From Plasmopara viticola (Eukaryota; Oomycota; Peronosporomycetes; Peronosporales; Peronosporaceae): DNA of 64,000 nucleotides. How positions within the stretch are numbered: the stretch's first letter is position 1; every line of letters begins with the position of its first letter. Under the pieces are notes generated by a model, which was given only the letters and a program-made list of their open reading frames with translations, was not told where the DNA came from and searched no databases. Location of the stretch: assembly GCA_001695595.3 (NCBI GenBank), contig MBPM02000010.1:310001-374000 (forward strand), read 5' to 3'. The translations under genes and the position numbers were made by a program. Of the stretch, positions 34,656 through 46,320 are shown piece by piece.

Positions 34656-34965
34656 GCGATTGCATATTCAAGGCACGAAATCGGCACGTGTTCGACTATT
34701 TAGCTCAGGCAATAAATGCCAAGCGAAGTCGCAAGCTTGGAGTCAAATGAGTCAGAGCTATCGTTGCTTCGCGGACGACGACATCACAGCGTATAATTAT
34801 ATTATTCCATCTTAGTGCTCGAACAGTTAATACTGAATGCAAGCATACGTCTTTGTATTACTACTACACCTTTTGAATTACTAAGTAACGACGACGGAGT
34901 ATTATTGTTCGGATTTGTTATATCGGTTTTTATTTTCGCACACGAGCAGCAGGCTAGCAGTAGAC

Positions 34966-35760
34966 ATGCCGCTACCCGCCCCATGGCTCTCGTACAAGAC
35001 AAAGGATGGCAAGGTTCGATACATTTTCGTATAGATATTCTGCTTCTTCGAGCACGAGCACATTGTACGTCTCTCGTTATCCTCACCACGGTAATATTGT
35101 CGATAGGAATATTACTACAATCCAGAGTCGAAAGTAACGACATGGACTAAACCCTCAAGCTCTTCCTCTTCTACAAAACCACCATCGAAACAAAAAGCTA
35201 GTGGTGGAAACAATGCATCGTTTACTTCAGCGCTGCCCACAGGAGGGGCAGGAAGAGGCGGTTTATTGGCGCAAATTCAGCAAGGTGCCAAGCTCAACAA
35301 AGTCAAGACGGTCGAGAAGACGCTCTTTGCAAGTCCTTCAAGCAATGGCAGTGTCGGAAATGGAGCTGGAAAGTCAGCTCCTGCTTCGAATCCTTCTTCT
35401 TCGAGCGGGGGAGGCGGCATGGGTTCGATGATGGCTGCAATCAAGCAAGGAGGCAACTTGAGAAAAGCGAGCAGCTCAGGCCTGCCAAGAGACAACAGTA
35501 GTAATAATGGGTCGACTAGTGCCCCACCTGGTGCTGGAGGCTTTGCGGAAATCATGCGAAAGAACCGTGAAGCTGCTGCGCGGCGAAGTGGAAGTAGCTC
35601 AGTGCCACCTGCGCATTCTAGCAACTCGGAACCCTCGACGCCTCGGCCCACCATGTCGACTATGAGCTTTGAGCATGGAAATACCAGCGCGGTCGAGACG
35701 CGACTTGCAGCTATTGAAAACAAGCTTGACAAGATCATGGCCCACCTTGGCATAAACTAG
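34966..35760 (+). CDS. WW-domain and WH2-repeat protein (actin regulator-like)
   Basis: Two exons, 34966-35013 and 35107-35760 (93-bp intron in phase 0), give 233 residues. Residues 1-32 form a WW domain split by the intron: LPAPWLSYKTKDGK, then EYYYNPESKVTTW and TKP, with both tryptophans (W7, W29), the tyrosine triplet and the final proline. A serine-rich linker leads to a WH2 motif at 67-86 (LLAQIQQGAKLNKV), a second at about 120-137 (MMAAIKQGGNLRKA) and a third, weaker one at about 160-175 (FAEIMRKNREAAARR). The C-terminus (ETRLAAIENKLDKIMAHLG) is a short coiled coil. WH2 motifs bind actin monomers and WW domains bind proline-rich partners, so a scaffold for actin assembly is likely. The family is not one I can name. 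Confidence 0.8.
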
Positions 35761-35972
35761 GTGAATGAGTGGCTTGCCATAGACCAAAGACGCACGAAGA
35801 AGCGCCCGCCCTCTTTGCGACTGCGTCCATTGACGTACCTGCCGAACGTAGAGTTCACTATGAGTGTATTTGTGAGTGTTTCGAGATAGAGTGCTTTCTA
35901 ACAGTGCCACGGTCTATACGATAAGAGAGAGAGATCAACCTGATGGAATTTTATCACCGTGTTACTAGAAGC

Positions 35973-38258
35973 TTATCCAAAGCGCATGGCCATCTCCTGG
36001 AGCGTCATGCTTTTTTTCTTTTGCTTCCTTTTCCCCGCTTCCCGACCTCTGTTTGATACACTCGACCCACGAGTCATCGCAATTGCCTGTACCTGATCGT
36101 TCCACGTTGCACGCGTAACAGGTTGCACACCAACAGCTTTACCGGCTCTAGGTAACTCAGGAAAGTCGTGCTTGGTCGTGTGAAAACTCGGTGCGGCGGG
36201 TGGTGGTGTCATTTGACGCAGCACAGGTGACGGAGTGGACGCATACGCCGACGCCGCGGCTCCGTATCCAGCTGACGGCGAAGCCGTGGCTACATCAAGA
36301 CTAGCAAATGACTCGACTGGAGCGGTCTGGAGCTCTGTACTTGTGGAAGGCCGTCCTAAAGCAGGGTACGCTGACGCACTGGCCGCAGCAGGAGGTGGTG
36401 CCTGCCAGCTACCAGACGAGCTCCACTGAGTTGTAGGCTGGGCATCTCGTCCTACCAGGTTCCGCAAATTAGTGTTGTGGACAATCGCCGACGGCTTTTG
36501 ATTCGATGCCGCTTGAATGCCGCTCTCTTTCATCGCATTGCCCCAACCAGACTGCGACGGCTGTGGTGGTTGACGCTGGTGTTTGCGCTGTGACGTCGGT
36601 GCAACTTTAGCCGGCTGAAGCTTTGCGCTCTTGTTGTTACGCTTGGACCGGGAGTCTTGATATTGCTGACTCTTCTGCTGCGTCTTGTTCACTTGGTTGT
36701 GGTATGCAAAGAACGCGTCCACTTGTTCCTTGTCAGGAGACAGTCGCATGAGTGGTAAAAAGAGTTGTACAAAGTCGGCGGCTGAAAACCTGTCCCGCAT
36801 CTTGGCGTAAAAGTCCGAGACTTCAATCTGGCCCATGCGATAGCGCTTGCAGTCTTCGCGAAACACTTCATACTTGGCATCACTTCCCAAAACCTGTCGA
36901 ATCTGAAGCACAAGCGCCGTTTTCGACGGCGTCGGGCCAACAAGGTCGTCTGTCTCTTCCTCTACCTCGTTTTCCTCCACGCTAGGCGCAGGAACCGCAA
37001 GTTTGTCTTCGAGACCACCTCCTGCCTTGCGACCTTTCTTCTTCCCTGCAGCATTCTTGCGCGCCGGTTTTAAGACTCCCAATAACGGATTGTTTGCGCC
37101 TAAGATGGCAGCAGCTGAAGCCAACTCTGGGTTCGCATACTCCCATCTATTGTTATCCATGTGGGCCCGAAGAGCAGGTGACGGTGGTGGCGCTAATGCA
37201 TTTCGAAACGTCGAGCCAGAGTGGTTCAAAGTAGCGCTGGACCCAAGCGCTGGAAAGTCTTCTGCACTCCGACGATGCGACACGGTTTGATTCTCCCACA
37301 GTGAAAACGATGGCCCTGCAGATGCACTGTCGGATCCCGACAGCGATGGAAAGTCGGCAACATTGATCGTATGGGATCCATTCGACTGCTGGTCAAACAA
37401 TCGCGGATCTTCAAAGTCCCTGTCTTCTCCCTGAGCCGCCCGCCGGACTGTAAAATGCACGTCAATCTTGCGACTCGTTTTAATGTGCGGATGCTCGACC
37501 GTCATGTGTGCTTGGAGATCCAAGTACGAGTTGAACACCACAAATTTCTTGGCCAAACACTCGCGCTCTTCGCACAAGAAATGATCGGCGCGAAAGTGAT
37601 TTTCCAAGTCGGGGTAGTCCTTGTAGTAGCGATTTTGCACTTGACGCTGGTAGAGACACAGATCGCACTCGAAGTGATTCTTCCTTAAATGATCGTACAA
37701 TTCCGTCGTGGAATAAAAGCGAGAGAAGCAGAAATCACACCGTGGATGGCCAAGAAAGCCTTCGGTCCGCGTGCCTTTGGTATTGTGCGTCTTCAACTGC
37801 TCCTTTGTATACAATTCGAGTTCGCCCAGAAACACCTTTTTATTTGCCAAACAAATGCTACAATACTGCAGACGGTGTACGTTCAAGACGTGCGTACGCA
37901 AAGCGTCCACAGTTGCGAATGCCTTGCTACATTTCTGGCACAACGGGTCGCGGAGCTTGTGAACGTGCGTCACATAGTCTTCTCGGTACAGAAACATGGC
38001 AGAAGCTTCGTCGTACACATGTGTAGGCCCGATGTTGTCGCCCCAATCCGGAAACGACTCGAAACTCGCGTCTTCGTGCAACACACAGATGACGCGCGGC
38101 ATGTCGGTCTTGCACATGACGCACGCCGTTTGACCGAGGAGCTGCCGAAGACGCAGCGCACAGATGCTGCAGCAGCCAGAATGATTGCATACTCCAATGG
38201 TGTTGAAGCGCGACACGTTGTCGATAGTGTTGCAGCACAACACGCACGACGAGGTCAT
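35973..38258 (-). CDS. ZNF598: E3 ubiquitin ligase of ribosome quality control (ZNF598/Hel2)
   Basis: Single exon, 761 residues from ATG 38258 (MTSSCVLCC). An in-frame ATG at 38321 is possible but adds a poorly conserved head. An N-terminal RING finger (CVLC...CNHSGCCSICALRLRQ...CVMCKTD) is followed by C2H2-type fingers (CQKCSKAFATVDALRTHVLNVH, CDFCFSRFYSTTELYDHLRKNH) and the CDLCL...HFRADHFLC unit typical of Hel2. The rest is low-complexity with repeated 'DFPSLSG/DFPALG/DFPELP' motifs. It ends in a lysine-rich QKKKSMTLQEMAMRFG tail. ZNF598/Hel2 ubiquitinates small-subunit proteins on collided ribosomes. It is convergent with the WW-WH2 gene, 212 bp between stops. Confidence 0.92.
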   Translation of the reverse strand: MTSSCVLCCNTIDNVSRFNTIGVCNHSGCCSICALRLRQLLGQTACVMCKTDMPRVICVLHEDASFESFPDWGDNIGPTHVYDEASAMFLYREDYVTHVHKLRDPLCQKCSKAFATVDALRTHVLNVHRLQYCSICLANKKVFLGELELYTKEQLKTHNTKGTRTEGFLGHPRCDFCFSRFYSTTELYDHLRKNHFECDLCLYQRQVQNRYYKDYPDLENHFRADHFLCEERECLAKKFVVFNSYLDLQAHMTVEHPHIKTSRKIDVHFTVRRAAQGEDRDFEDPRLFDQQSNGSHTINVADFPSLSGSDSASAGPSFSLWENQTVSHRRSAEDFPALGSSATLNHSGSTFRNALAPPPSPALRAHMDNNRWEYANPELASAAAILGANNPLLGVLKPARKNAAGKKKGRKAGGGLEDKLAVPAPSVEENEVEEETDDLVGPTPSKTALVLQIRQVLGSDAKYEVFREDCKRYRMGQIEVSDFYAKMRDRFSAADFVQLFLPLMRLSPDKEQVDAFFAYHNQVNKTQQKSQQYQDSRSKRNNKSAKLQPAKVAPTSQRKHQRQPPQPSQSGWGNAMKESGIQAASNQKPSAIVHNTNLRNLVGRDAQPTTQWSSSGSWQAPPPAAASASAYPALGRPSTSTELQTAPVESFASLDVATASPSAGYGAAASAYASTPSPVLRQMTPPPAAPSFHTTKHDFPELPRAGKAVGVQPVTRATWNDQVQAIAMTRGSSVSNRGREAGKRKQKKKSMTLQEMAMRFG

Positions 38259-39200
38259 GGCTACGACAAAAGGTAGAGTGCGTGAGAGTGCAGGTTTCGG
38301 ACTTTCATACACGGGAGACATAAGAGTGCGTAAAAGTGATACTTTGCTGTATAAGTTACTTATTTATAGAGGTGCTTGGTTCTCTTAATTCGTTTTGGTG
38401 ATATATAGGTACAGAATTACTTTGCTCAACGCAGCAGCGTGTGTACTGGTTTATGATAAAGTTTTTAGGGGTACATTTTGCATTTACGATTTTATGATAT
38501 AGGTTGTGCTACAATGAATAAATAAGTGGTATAGCTCATACGATATAACATCATCTATTGCCATATTACTATCTTCGAAATTGCTAACTATCGAACTATA
38601 CTATCATACTCTGAGAAACGAAACGATTGGTCCTTCGATCACGTGCATGATGCATACATGACTTCTGCGGCAAAAGCAATGAGCTATTTAAGTTTAAAGT
38701 GTCGATTTCGAGCAGCTGAATATCAAAGACTTAGAGCAACAATTTTGCACAGCATGTCAACGTGCGTTAATATTGCAGCCAGTGTTTTCATGATCTGAGA
38801 GTGCATTTGGCGAAAGAAACAAGTTGCGAATTGTATCCCGTACTACACGTACGACTGACAAGAAGTGGTGATTTTTAGCACTCCTTGTTAGTGAGTCGGT
38901 CGATAAATCCCGCAATTCAATACTTACATTAATTTAAAAGGGAGAATGGAAAATACATACCTTAATTCAAATTAAACGAAAAAAATACTCCTCCAAAACT
39001 AAAAATGATGAAAAAGCAAAAAAATATACCTAGCAATCAATATTTTTGCAACAATGGCAAAAATACACATGTAAAAAAGTAGAATTAGAGAATTGATACC
39101 CTTGAATAGTAGTTTTTCCGCATACAATCTTTGGGGAGCCTTAAAGAGATAGTTAAGATGCAATGCAAACAGAAAGATGGCGCGGGTTCAAATGACCTTA
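38259..39200. other. AT-rich intergenic, 5' flank of ZNF598
   Basis: Very AT-rich, no open frame with a motif. Confidence 0.5.
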
Positions 39201-39744
39201 TTCCAGAGTAGCTCAAATTTGCTGGACAGACCAAACAATGGGGTGTGGCTACGTCTTATGCTCACTTCGATATTAAAAATGTACGAGGAAGCGATATGAA
39301 TATGTCCAAGTTCAATCACATCGTTTGTTGTGTCGGTTCGAATTGGACCGACACAACAAACAAGCCATCCAAGTATGATGTTGAGGTTAAAAGTAATAGT
39401 GGTACATGCACTTATGTGAAGGATATGAATGCATGTCGACACCTTCACGTTTATAAATCAGCTGTCACGTGCAAAATTGTTATTGGGGGATGTGTGGTCA
39501 ACCAAAACGCATCTACTTGCCTACGCTGAAGCACTCGAAGTAAAGCCATTTGTGACAAAAAGTCAATCGGTAAAGAGTAAGCATCTTCCACCAAATCCGT
39601 CCGAAAGAAAGGGTCGACCCAAAAAGAAGCGAATCGAATCACTGTATACTACATTAAAAGTTAACGCGCCAAAAAGTATTTATTGAGGCGGCAACTGTGG
39701 TCAAGAGGGACACATCAAGCGTCGATCCACCAGTAATGCCCAGC
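39201..39744 (+). mobile_element. MULE (Mutator-like) transposase C-terminal relic
   Basis: In two neighbouring frames the sequence shows a decayed SWIM zinc finger (GTCTYVKDMNACRHLHVYKSAV; the first C-x-C is reduced to one cysteine). Then comes a basic GRPKKKR stretch and a zinc-knuckle remnant (NCGQEGHIKRRS). This order closes many oomycete MULE transposases. The catalytic DDE part is not seen. A perfect 15-bp hairpin interrupts it at 39323-39361. Confidence 0.5.
39323..39361. repeat. perfect 15-bp inverted repeat (hairpin)
   Basis: GTTTGTTGTGTCGGT at 39323-39337 and its exact reverse complement at 39347-39361 enclose a 9-base spacer. Confidence 0.95.
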
Positions 39745-42552
39745 AAAACAGTAGATTTTCTTTAACGAGTTAAGCATATTTTTAGTTTTTCGTTCTTCAG
39801 TAGTTTTTTTACTTTGTAGGCAGATGTTTTTATTTTGGTGGAAAAGTTGTGATTTTAGGTTGATTCTTTCCATTTAAATGTATTTTTTCCATTTAATTTG
39901 AAAAACGGTATATTTTTTCCATTCTTTCAATTTTGAATCACGGAATGTATGCTATACACTTCTTGAGTTCACCCTTCATTTGTCGGCATCGCCTTGTGTC
40001 ATTGCTGTCTAGATGCAGACAATAAAGCACCAATTCGCATCATTTTAAAAGTACTGTGAAGATATTAATTTCCGACCAACACCTCTCTAATTCGGTGTTG
40101 CTAACCTTGTGACATGGTTTATCATGAGAAAACAACCAAGCTAAAAAAAGTAGCTCTCGAGTCTAAACAAAGGATAGATCGGCATGCGTACACGAGGCAT
40201 TATTCTGGGCACCATATCCGCTGATGCAATCGAGCATCGTCATTGAAAGGAATTTGCGTGTCAACATCGCTCTTTTAGCTTTAAACAAACACTGACCAAC
40301 GACGCCAACGTTTTATACAAGGAAATGTGTCATGCAAATACGTCACACGAAAAGTAAACCAAGACGTGCTAGATGATACAGCTCTAAATTAAAGCTGTAG
40401 ATATTTTGAAGTCTTTGACTTTAAAAAGCCTTATTCCAATTCGATTTCAAGCAGACGAAGGTTTAAGCTTACAACAAAGCACGACAACGATGTTGGAGTG
40501 AATGATCAAGTTTTTCTCTCATCAACAAGTGACATGGTCAGCAAAGCGGAAAAATGCACAGCAACTACTGCAGCCATTCGTGCTAAACGTAAACGAGTTT
40601 GTCGCGCAGCATTAGCGCACAGGCATACGTACTGCACTTTCGTAGTTGATGTTCAAAAAGGTGGCCGATGGGATTAAAGATCGTATTTCAGTACGGTTTT
40701 ATGACCGAATCAACAAAGGGAGAAAAGATGCTCCACGTGCGAATTCTGTTTAGACATATATGTATGACCAATCTTTTGCAGAAAAAAATCTGTATCACCT
40801 TAGAGTCTTACTTAAAATCTGACAAGGGCACAAGAAACTTTTTCCGACTTGTAGTCAGCAAAAGCAAGTATGTCCACGTAATGACTTCAGTAAAGCTGTG
40901 ACTGCTGAGCTCATCACGAACGCGTAAATGAGTTTGCGAGCCTCTTGGGCTCCGCTTACACAGCATTTGTCAAATTGTCGGTATCGCAATCAATTTACGC
41001 AGCGCATTTGGCGCGACATTGCATCTCGGTGCATACAAGTACTGGCCCATCGACGCCCTATACGCCAATGACAAATATTAACCTCAGATTGAATCTCAAA
41101 CTGAAAAGGCGTCATCTCAACAAGATGTATCGATGATTGTATTAAAGGTTTTGGCCATTACAATCATATTAAGTGTAATAACTGGAAAAGGTCTCTACGA
41201 GATATATGAGTGGACTTTAAACCATAACTCGTTCGAAAGGAGTTTGGGAGCAGTCTGGTTTGGCATGTGTCCTCTTCTTTTTAAAGTGCATCTGACATCA
41301 TTAAATGACGCAAAAACGAAGTCACCGCAAACAATTGAGGATGCGTCGCACGAATGGTTAGTCAGCACGTGCCAAAGCGTGAAAAGCTACCGGTCGACGA
41401 CGGCGACGCGCACAACCTCTTAAATTACCTTCCTTACTTAATGTTATCCATTACAATTAATTAGTAAGGCTAGAGATGACCACTGTGCAGTGCTTTGACC
41501 TAATGTTCTTCACACAAGTAATCGCCGCGCTTTTTAATGAACCGACGTGCACGGTGCTAAATGTATAATGAGTGGAGATCGACGATAAAATTGCGAATAG
41601 CAAGCAAATATTAGACCACTTAAGCGAGACTGACGATGAGCATTGTGCATTACTAATTTGAAGCGAATGCTCGATGTTTGTACCAATTAGACAGACAACA
41701 CATCGGACTGGTCCATAAGATTAGACTTAAAGTGTAACAATCCCCGAAATTGGGCCAACATTAGTCTGTAAAGAATTGCGTCATCCATCATCACATACGC
41801 ACGAGGACACTACATCGACGAAGGCGACGTCGAGTAAAAAAACAAGTACAGGTGCGGGTTGGAGCACGAGCAAGGATCTATCATTCACTTATTACCACCG
41901 ACTCGGGCGGTGCTTGGTTAGTTATTTACGAGTAACAAAGAAAGCTTTCGTCTGTCCGTTATTTACTGAATAAGTTCGAGCATAAAGCTGTGGTTTATAA
42001 ATGGCTCTGTTATGGGTTTGATCCTATTAACTTCAAATTACACCAACCCCACTAAGCGTAACGCAATTTTGGCCTCTTCATTGGTTAAAACCCATTACCC
42101 TTTGCAATACGACTTTCTTACTGGTCAAAAGGTTATGGCTCTGTTGAAATAACCCTGACCGATATTGGCACGCTCATTTTTTACATTTATTGCCGCTGCG
42201 AAATCATAACTTTTACGCAAACGACGCTGCGGCTGGTGGCGGTGGAAGAGATCAATCTATTCTGGCAATATAAAATTAGCAGGAGTATGGCATCTCTGGT
42301 TCTAGATACGGTGTATTGAATTTAGCCTATTTTAATATGCCGTCTACAATTTTATGAGTATCCCAATACCAAATCCATGGTATGACTCCATAATTTACGT
42401 TTACGATAACTTTAGGTACAACATTTCGATTACTTTACGATATTTCTAGTATGGAGTTTTTTTTGTCAAATTTCCTCAATGGGTATATGTCTTCGTAAGC
42501 TTTTCTTCTATATTAATCGGCCAATTTATCTTACACACGCGTAAATTTTGCA
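39745..42552. other. intergenic, no gene recognised
   Basis: About 2.8 kb. The stretch 40160-41430 has coding-like pieces in changing frames on the plus strand (decayed ORF of unknown family). An open stretch at 41133-41423 has a hydrophobic start but no supporting evidence. Confidence 0.4.
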
Positions 42553-42868
42553 CGGAAAAGGTTGGGGTGACTTCCTCCTTCCAAGCGCGGGGGCTAAATG
42601 CTCGCGCGCTTCGGGCAAGTGCTCTCGGGCATCTGCAGGTCTTCAACGAGTCTCACCCTCGACGCGACGGTCTCCAGCACCGGGCGCCACCTGGGCTCTT
42701 ACCAAGTCAGAGCTAAACAAAAAAATGGAAGACCCTTACGACCTCAGTGCTGGCTACACTGCCCGCCGAACGAGACCCGACGTATGCGGACACCGCTCTA
42801 TGCCGTGGACTAGCCAGACTGAGCCTAGCACGTGCATAACTTGGCAACGCGATAACGTAATACATTAC
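42553..42868 (+). repeat. GC-rich dispersed repeat C, copy 2
   Basis: Counterpart of 16221-16538 in the same orientation. The inner hairpin is partly lost here (GCAAGTGC...GCATCTGC), so the palindrome is not needed for the repeat to persist. If it is an LTR, the TG would lie at 42549. Confidence 0.8.
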
Positions 42869-45308
42869 ATGACATTACGCGTAAGTTTCCATGACTTTAC
42901 TAAAGCACATTTGTGTTTACGAAATACTAAAGCATTTTATATCGCAGTGCTACTCTTATAGTTTGTTAAGGAGTTATCGTCATACTCTTCTCTCGCATCA
43001 TGGAAAAACTGGCTGGATCCATTTACCTTGACGTGCTGTAAATACTTGTTACTTGATTTCGTCTTTGATTTCTAATGTTTTTCTCGTTGAAATTTTTCTT
43101 CTTGAAACTTTGCAAAACTCACCATTCTTTCATAAAGCCCACTGTTTTTGTGAGATAGATCATGCATGCATCATGCATCTGATCAGATAGGCAATTCGTT
43201 TCGAAAAGACCATTTGTTATCTCTGTTGGATACTTTCATTACAGGAAGCCTTAAAATGTGACATCAAGTGCTTCAGGAAACAGCTATCGATAAAGGAGAC
43301 GAACTGCTAATTGTACGCTATTGCGTAGTATACGCACGACCTGCTTACTAACTTACAGATTGTGCTCTTATAAGATATCGCGCTGCAATATTCGAGAGTA
43401 GAGTTAGCTCCTTAGATAATTCAAAAATACGCAATTTGTGATATGCCGACGCTTATGAAGCAATGTACAACATGTACATTTGATCATATGCGTGTAAGGG
43501 GAAAAGCGATCTCGTGAGTCCACGTTTAATTTTGTGGTAGAGAATTAACCAAAGAGGCCGCACATGACATTGCTGTTGAGACACGCGCGACTTAAATCTA
43601 TCCACACTATATAAGAAGTAGCTATGTTTCTGCACAATTATTTGAAAGAGCAACAAGTTTGTTTAACAAGTTGATGTAAGAAAAATTGCAGGCAATTTTT
43701 TCTATAAACATAAAAGGTCGCTAAAAGCTGCGAATCGTATCTAATTGTGCAGTACACACACGACAAATTTACTACTGAAAAGGTGGTGCTCTTCAAAAAT
43801 TCAGCGCTTCAAAATCCAGCAGTGCTTTCCGCTATCCGATGCTTACGTACATTAACTTGGAGAAATGATATGTCTTTTGAAAACACTTACGAACCAAGAC
43901 CGTCACGACAATTCCTTCGCTCACGCAGCTGTTCCTTGTTTATGTCAGTTACATCTGGTCGTATGTGATTAACTAAGCATATGCCGTGCGTAAGGCCTAA
44001 ACATCACTTGAGAGTGACTGTACAAGACACCTTGTACTAAATCAGATGAAGTTAAACCTATGATTTATTAAATTGTCTTCTTCCTCGTTAAACAACAAAA
44101 TGAAGCTACTTTAACATGAAAGAGACCCCTTTGTTGATAGGAAAATAAAGTTTTGAACTTGTCGATGGGAGAGAAAGTATTAAAAGCAAAGTTCGCTGCG
44201 TCACTGTCTGTGCATCATTTCGTACTTCTGCTTTACCGTTTTTGCCAGCTCCATATAGAGGTATGATAAGGTTGTTTGTGAGATAATTGTGTGTATCATT
44301 TTGCACGTGCTGACCTACTATTTATGTGGTGCACTCGCGCGACAGGTAACCCAACGTCGTTTGTCGACGCCTGTTAAGAAATAAGAAGCGATGCCAGAAC
44401 TGAGAATTGTCGCAGAATCGATGCTAGGTTGGAAGGTCAGCTAAAATTTTGTCTTGTCCAGCTCCGCCGATCTTGTGCCTGAGAATAACAGCACGATCAT
44501 TTGCTTAACTAGGAGAGACGTCACCCCCCGGTGGTTTTGTCTGACTACTATCATCATATAGGAAGGTGGGTGAGCGGTTTAGATTCGTCGGGTATTCGTT
44601 GTCAAAACGAAACCGTGTTGCAATCTGATTACATAACCAGATGCTACTTCGACGTACTTATAACTGTCATGCTTACACGTGACCTACCACTGGAGAATTA
44701 TGCAGCAATGACTTTTCTTTTATTCAAGTGAACAATGCGTGGATTGATGTGAATGATCGGGCCCAATGGATGCCGCGAGCTAAAATGGTCGTGACTGTTC
44801 ATTTAATCATGGACGCGTAAAATGGCTTTCATTTATAGTATTGCACGTGTAATAGGCTTCATTGAATTGAAAACAAAACGAGCTATTACCATAGTATTGT
44901 TATGTAATCCATTACCAAATTTTGCAACTTTTTGTGTAATAGCCTTGTATACATGTGAATTGAATCGTAGTAATGAGCGTGCCTCTTTGAAAAAAGTTAG
45001 ATTTAAGCGTTGGTGAAGATAAACCACATAAATGTTGATAAACGTTCTAGCACATAATTTGAAGTGGTTTTTCCTAAAGTTATCAAGCAAATTCTATAAT
45101 GCCTACGCTACCACCGTGCTTCACGCGAGCTGAATCGATTAAACTTATCGCTTATAACTAATTAAGTCGTCTGATAGTAGGTGGGACTCCACCAATTGGT
45201 TGGCGAGCATGCAAATAAAATGACTACTCTGATATCACGAACTTCAAATTTATAAAAAAGTCAAAGACCTCAAAGGGTTAATTATGGTTTGGCCGAAAGC
45301 TAAAAGCG
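42869..45308. other. AT-rich intergenic, no gene recognised
   Basis: About 2.4 kb without motif-bearing frames. Confidence 0.45.
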
Positions 45309-45704
45309 TCAGATAAACATTCTAGAATCATGACAACGAGCAAATTTTAAGCGGTCAAGAAGCGCTAATAAGCTTGCCCAATAAGTGACATAATGAACTT
45401 GCAAGGAGCTCTCTAATGTCGTCAAAACGAGTGGCACGTTGAGCAAATCCATTATTATCTGAGAGGCCCCACAACGTGTACTGGGGGGGCCGTTGATCTC
45501 CATTTTGCTGATTAATTTCCGGAATTTGCGCGTTAGGGTCCACGCCCAAAAGTTCACGGGAGAGGTTTGAAAAGTTATAAGTAATTGATGACCCACGACG
45601 GTGCCACACTTACCTCGCACAGAAAAAGTGTGCAGAAACATACCAGATAATCTGGTTAAGGATTCTTCATTTTTTGAGAGATCGATGTGCACAAAAGGCT
45701 GCAA
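45309..45704 (-). pseudogene. unrecognised two-exon gene fragment
   Basis: A first piece (FVHIDLSKNEESLTRLSGMFL then HTFSVR) is followed by a good donor (GTAAGTGTGG). The second piece, in another frame (about 45355-45570), reads ELLGVDPNAQIPEINQQNGD then PPQYTLWGLSDNNGFAQR. The composition looks protein-like rather than random, and a splice would join the frames. There is no upstream exon or clear start, so it is a fragment at best. Family not recognised. Confidence 0.3.
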
Positions 45705-46320
45705 ATTTTAGACGTATTTATGCAATGTACCAAGTATAAAAAAGGCAGGTTTTTGTGCTTTTCTGAACTCTTCGATGTATACATCTACTTTTAGGTCGCA
45801 TAAGGAGCCACCATCTAAGCCATTATTTACTAAAGCTCCACCTTACATATTCACACATCCTTCTTCTCTAAGATTCGAGTAATGTCCAATAAAAGAGTAA
45901 AGAAAGCTTTACATTCCTTTTATGGTATAGTGGTGACCAAATTAGCAGCAAATAAGGCTACTAGTTGGACAGTTCATCTAAGAATAATCAAGAAGGTTGA
46001 TTCAGCTTTCAAAGATGCCTCTGCTCCAAAATGGACCTCTGTGTCTTAGTTCTTGCTTTTACTTAGGCCGCGCCAACAGCGAAATCTACTCCTGCGACTA
46101 ATATTGCGCATGTCACGAAGGCTGCGCCTATACCGTAAGAAGCCACATAAGATTGCCTGTCGAAAATACCCTCACTTCTAATCTACTGTGAGGGACAACA
46201 CGCGCCTATCGTTCTACTTTACCCGGTGGTCCGTAAACACCTTTTTTTATGGGCGATATTTATGCCATTTGCGTGAATTTCAAGAAGCGTACACGAAAAT
46301 GCACCCTGATATGATCTAAT
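45705..46320. other. intergenic, nothing recognised
   Basis: No motif-bearing frame seen. Confidence 0.45.

Noticed and set aside
35277..35753. 158-codon ORF opposite the WW-WH2 gene
   Set aside because: Shadow of low-complexity coding sequence; no start context or motif.
37689..38276. 195-codon ORF opposite the ZNF598 RING region
   Set aside because: Shadow frame; the minus strand carries RING and C2H2 fingers.
41133..41423. Possible secreted protein (hydrophobic N-terminus)
   Set aside because: The N-terminal helix is weak as a signal peptide, there is no paralogue, and neighbouring frames look like a decayed ORF.
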